This document shows positions 8,611 through 11,440 of a DNA stretch of 11,440 nt, in pieces. The position numbers and the translations under genes are program-made. A model generated the notes under the pieces. The model did not search any database, was not told where the DNA came from, and was given only the letters and a program-made list of their open reading frames with translations. Every line of letters begins with the position of its first letter. Position 1 is the stretch's first letter. Source of the stretch: Chalciporus piperatus (Eukaryota; Basidiomycota; Agaricomycetes; Boletales; Boletaceae); the NCBI GenBank assembly GCA_038093975.1, contig JBBPTG010000469.1, positions 1-11,440 on the forward strand, read 5' to 3'.

Positions 8611-10338
8611 CTAATCAAAGTCGATAACAACTGCACTGTGAGAGTCATGCTCGAAATTGGAATAGCTGGGTTGCAAACGACGGTAGCAAATACTCCCTCT
8701 AAAACCATCGAACCAGAGCACGGTTATCATTAAGCCATACCCGGAACGTCTGTTGAGCAACTCTGATGGATAAGGGTCTCCGACGACAGCCACACATCGC
8801 TCCCCAGTAGCATCAACGGTGAACTTGCAAAGAGCAAATTTCGAGTCTTTGCCACGATACTTGCCCTCGTAAAAGCCTCGGACAAAGCCGTTGTCACAGA
8901 CTTCATATATATGGTTGTCGTCTTCAAAGCCTTCGATCTTGAAAATTTCGTATGTGTTGACAGATATCGGAAGGATGGCATTGGTTTCTTGTCGGGTTAA
9001 CGTGAATTCAGTGCAAAGGTACTGAAACCCATTCGTGTGCCTGAACCTTATCGTTGTCGACCCAGTGACACTGTCCACGATTGAATTTCGGAGGAGGGAT
9101 TGGTAAAAAGGCATAGGTGGCGTCATCTCATTCTCGTGAGTGAGGCAGAGCTTGTTGACCCCATTGCCTCCCGAGGTTGGAGGGTCCGGAACGACGAATG
9201 CTTGTATGACTGAAGGACCCCCACTATAGTACCGCCAAGCAATGACATGGGTTTTTTTCAACAGGGTGTCATGGTGCCCAATGCGATTGCTGGGCTTCAA
9301 CCTGTGTTAGCGATCGTAGGACCCGATAGCTCCCCGCAAGCACTGGTACAATCACGCACCAGTGGAGATATACATTCTGGGAACTTGTAAAAAGTTCGAT
9401 TTCGCATGTCGAAGAATGAGTCCTCTTTGTCACCCTTAATAGAGATTTGCACGAATGGTGCCTGTCCTTTACAATTGATAGCCGTCCGTCCGTCCTCTTC
9501 GGAGGAAGGGACATCGAAGACAGCGGGTTCTGACAAATGACCAGAATCATAATCCATTCGAGATTCGAGTAGTTTGCTACAACAGAAACCGTGAGTCACG
9601 TGGAGGGATAAAGAATGGGTTGTACATGCACTGGATTGGGATGCTGGCTCTCCCAATTTCCCGTGTTCAATGCCAGATACAAGAAGTGTCCTTCGGCAGA
9701 CACGGTTGAGCATGATGTCCAATGTGATAGCTGGCCTTCATTCCATAAAATCTGCTCCGAGCCGGTCTCGATGTCGTATGATACGATTGTCTTCAACTTT
9801 TTGTCAAATATAATCCATCTGTTATCGACCCACTGGGAATAATTGGCTTCGGCTAGGGCACCGGAAACCTGAGGGTCATGGGGGACCTGACGCCGAGACT
9901 GGTTTCTGATTTTCAGACGATGGGAAGTCCAATTCTCTTCCAGGCCCGCGCAGCGGACAAGATTCCGCTGCAGAAGCCGAGTCGATTGCCACGGAAACGG
10001 TCCAGATGGGCGAGCGAAAGGAGCTGCTTTGTAAATGGTCCGCCAGAGTTCAGGGTCACAAATGATGGCATGGAATTGTTTAGACACCTGTGAATTTACA
10101 TGTCGTGGATTAGAAAAACTGAGGTTCGAGACCACAGGAGGGGAGTGGACCCTACCGTTCGAAGGTGAACGAGACTGAGCGGGTCTGCGAAGCAGAGGAT
10201 TTGGTGGATTAGTTCCGCTGGGAGTGTCGGTTCCTTCGAATCTGACTGGCCTGTAGTCGAAGGAAGGGCGAGGATTTCGACGAAGGTCATCGTGGATGTT
10301 GCTTTACTAAAGGTGTACTTGAAGAGGGGCTCACTCAT
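8611..10338 (-). CDS. F-box protein of an agaricomycete family, about 513 aa
   Basis: Exons in transcription order: 10338-10156, 10087-9630, 9576-9360 and 9294-8611. The F-box spans residues 38-81 (LPAELIHQILCFADPLSLVHLRT, split by a 68-bp intron before VSKQFHAIICDPELW). F-box proteins generally bind Skp1 and choose substrates for SCF ubiquitin ligases. The rest is beta-rich: WIIFDKKLKTIVSYDIETG, FVQISIKG, SFFDMRNRTFYKFPE, VDSVTGSTTIRF, YEVCDNGFVRGFY, KFTVDATGERCV and WFDGFRGSICYRRL. This resembles C-termini I recall from agaricomycete F-box proteins, perhaps a divergent propeller, without clear WD40 repeats. The last intron (9359-9295) must use the second AG because the first is too near the CTAAC branch. 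The middle junction fits only as a 53-bp GC-AG intron (9629-9577) or a frameshift. ATG 10338 is the first Met; Met17 is an alternative. The substrate is unknown. Confidence 0.83.
9577..9629 (-). other. Probable GC-AG intron (or frameshift site) in the F-box gene
   Basis: Frames on either side of about 9580-9650 differ by one register, so any intron here must be 2 modulo 3 in length. The obvious GT donors at 9631 and 9625 fail this with the only nearby acceptor (TTGTAG ending at 9577). A GC donor at 9629 (GT|GCATGT) gives 53 bp, the usual size here, and joins NPV to KLLESRMDY. Alternatives are a 23-bp GT-AG gap from 9599, a 104-bp intron from 9680, or a one-base indel. Confidence 0.5.
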
Positions 10339-10605
10339 GATTTGAGGCTCTGCGGGTGAGGCACGAGCTCGGACAGAGCCGAGACTCGAGCCAGGTCGGG
10401 ACCAATCAGATCGCCCCGGGGTATTCCCTTATCTAGCCGGCTCAGCCGTTCGTATGCCTTCACTCCCCACTCTCTACCCAACCTCCACCATCGTCTCTCC
10501 ATCTCTACGAACGCAGAGATGCTCTTGGACTCTGGATCGACGCTTTTGAACTCCCCGCAGTTGGGATCCCGGCGGGGTCGCCAAGCCTCCTCACTTGTTA
10601 GCTCT
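10339..10605. promoter_or_regulatory. Divergent promoter region, F-box gene / Pro-Ser-rich gene
   Basis: This 267-bp stretch lies between outward-facing starts. A CCAAT box is on the plus strand at 10402-10406. A C/T-rich tract at about 10458-10508 resembles fungal core promoters just upstream of transcription starts and would serve the plus-strand gene. On the minus strand, an open frame (ATG at 10502, 55 codons) ends in a TGA that overlaps the F-box ATG in an ATGA; it may be a uORF or chance. Confidence 0.5.
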
Positions 10606-11440
10606 ATGTCGACCACCTCTGCAGCTCCCCCGGCGAAGAGAGCGCGTCAAGGCTCTGCTGATCCCTCCGCCCCTGCGTCGGGAACTCGCGCACGCAAGAA
10701 GGCGTCTGCTTCTCTCGCGACCTCAACGCCCTTCTCTGCGACTGTCCCGCCGGCGAATCTCCCATCCTCCTCCAAGTTACCTCAGCTTAGCATCCCGCCC
10801 CATCTTTCGTCCCCCCAGCCGGCTTCGACTCCTCCCACCTTGCCGCCCCCTGCTCCACAGAACACTCCGTCGTCCACGAGCAAGGGCAAAGGCAAGGCGA
10901 AGTCCCCAGGCGGGGCCACTCAGGTTCGTCCTCCCACCATCACTCTGAAGCCTCCCGTGGCGGCTCCACCCGCCGTTCCTTCGAATCACCCTTTCGCTTC
11001 GCTGAACCCGCCTGCCTTTTCGCTTAATGCGTCAGGGGGCGTGGCAGCGTCTTCCTCTTCCCCTGTTCCCCCCGCTGTATCCTCTTCTTCCACCATTCCG
11101 TCCCTGGCGTCCCTGGCGCAGGATACCCTTGCACGCTCTCTATCCCGCGAGGATTTCCAGGCCGTTATGGCCGCCCTTTATGACCAGCAGGCCGCTCGTG
11201 CCTCCTTAGCTTCACTTCCTGCCCTTCCTCTTGGCAGCGCTACCCCTACTCGTGAGTCTACCTCCTACCCTTTTTCTTCCTACCACCTTCCCTCTGCCAC
11301 ACCTCCTTCCTACCCGGCATTCACTGTTCATACTTTCCTGTCTTGCCGCCTACCTCCTATGCCCTTCGCCCTTTACCCGTTCTGACCTCCTCTGGCAGTC
11401 TTGCCCGCTCGGGATCTGATAACCGACCCTTCTCATCTCC
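10606..11440 (+). CDS. Pro/Ser/Ala-rich basic hypothetical protein, 5' part (cut by right edge)
   Basis: The frame is open from 10519 (ATG) to 11385; I start at ATG 10606 (MSTTSAAPPAKRARQGS), and using ATG 10519 would add 29 residues. The N-terminus has basic clusters typical of nuclear localisation (PPAKRAR at 8-14, then RARKK and KGKGKAK). Most of the rest is low-complexity Pro, Ser and Ala. The only ordered-looking part is a predicted helix around residues 160-205 (SREDFQAVMAALYDQQAARA). A strong donor (C|GTGAGT at 11252) pairs with CTGAC and GGCAG ending at 11398, suggesting a 147-bp C/T-rich intron; the next exon from 11399 stays open to the window end. If unspliced, the frame stops at 11385. 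The region looks more C-rich than its neighbours. I do not recognise a family. It could be a DNA-binding or chromatin protein, or the gag-like start of a retroelement; nothing visible decides. Confidence 0.55.

Noticed and set aside
9302..9359. 58-bp intron using the first AG (CACAG at 9302) in the F-box gene
   Set aside because: It breaks the frame, and the AG is only a few bases from the CTAAC branch; the next AG, ending at 9295, restores the frame.
10339..11440. Transposon terminal repeats at the right edge
   Set aside because: No inverted or long direct repeat and no target-site duplication could be seen; composition alone is not enough.

Overview
The window looks like nuclear DNA of a mushroom-forming basidiomycete (Agaricomycetes). 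Genes are split by many short introns of about 48-72 bp with GT(A/G) donors and CTRAY-type branch sites. They lie close together on both strands, and three of them match families I recall as expanded in agaricomycetes. No tRNA, rRNA, CRISPR array or recognisable transposase or reverse transcriptase was seen.

Left part (1-3016): two conserved eukaryotic genes diverge from a short shared promoter region. On the minus strand is the 5' part of a KDM4-type JmjN/JmjC histone demethylase; it runs off the left edge just after the first two Fe(II)-binding residues. On the plus strand is a complete five-exon ornithine carbamoyltransferase (arginine biosynthesis). A 495-bp convergent intergenic stretch follows.

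Middle and right part (3512-10338): three minus-strand genes in tandem belong to fast-evolving families. In transcription order they are: (i) a 513-aa F-box protein; (ii) a 347-aa protein of an uncharacterised agaricomycete family, recognised by its GDVGYVD, SLYLITG and ADVAVTHD motifs; (iii) a TPR protein of about 983 aa. The TPR protein has a C2-like N-terminus and eight 45-residue TPR units, six of them forming a duplicated three-unit block. It ends in a charged disordered tail where relatives usually carry a CHAT protease-like domain.

Right edge (10606-11440): a plus-strand gene encodes a Pro/Ser/Ala-rich, basic, probably nuclear protein of unknown function. It diverges from the F-box gene and is cut by the window end.

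Gene models were built by hand from reading frame, splice signals and family resemblance; there is no transcript or database support. The weakest points are the 5' ends of the ornithine carbamoyltransferase and TPR genes, one F-box splice junction (GC-AG intron or frameshift), and all of the right-edge gene. I see no operon-like functional system. The three tandem accessory genes are the part most likely to hold undescribed biology.
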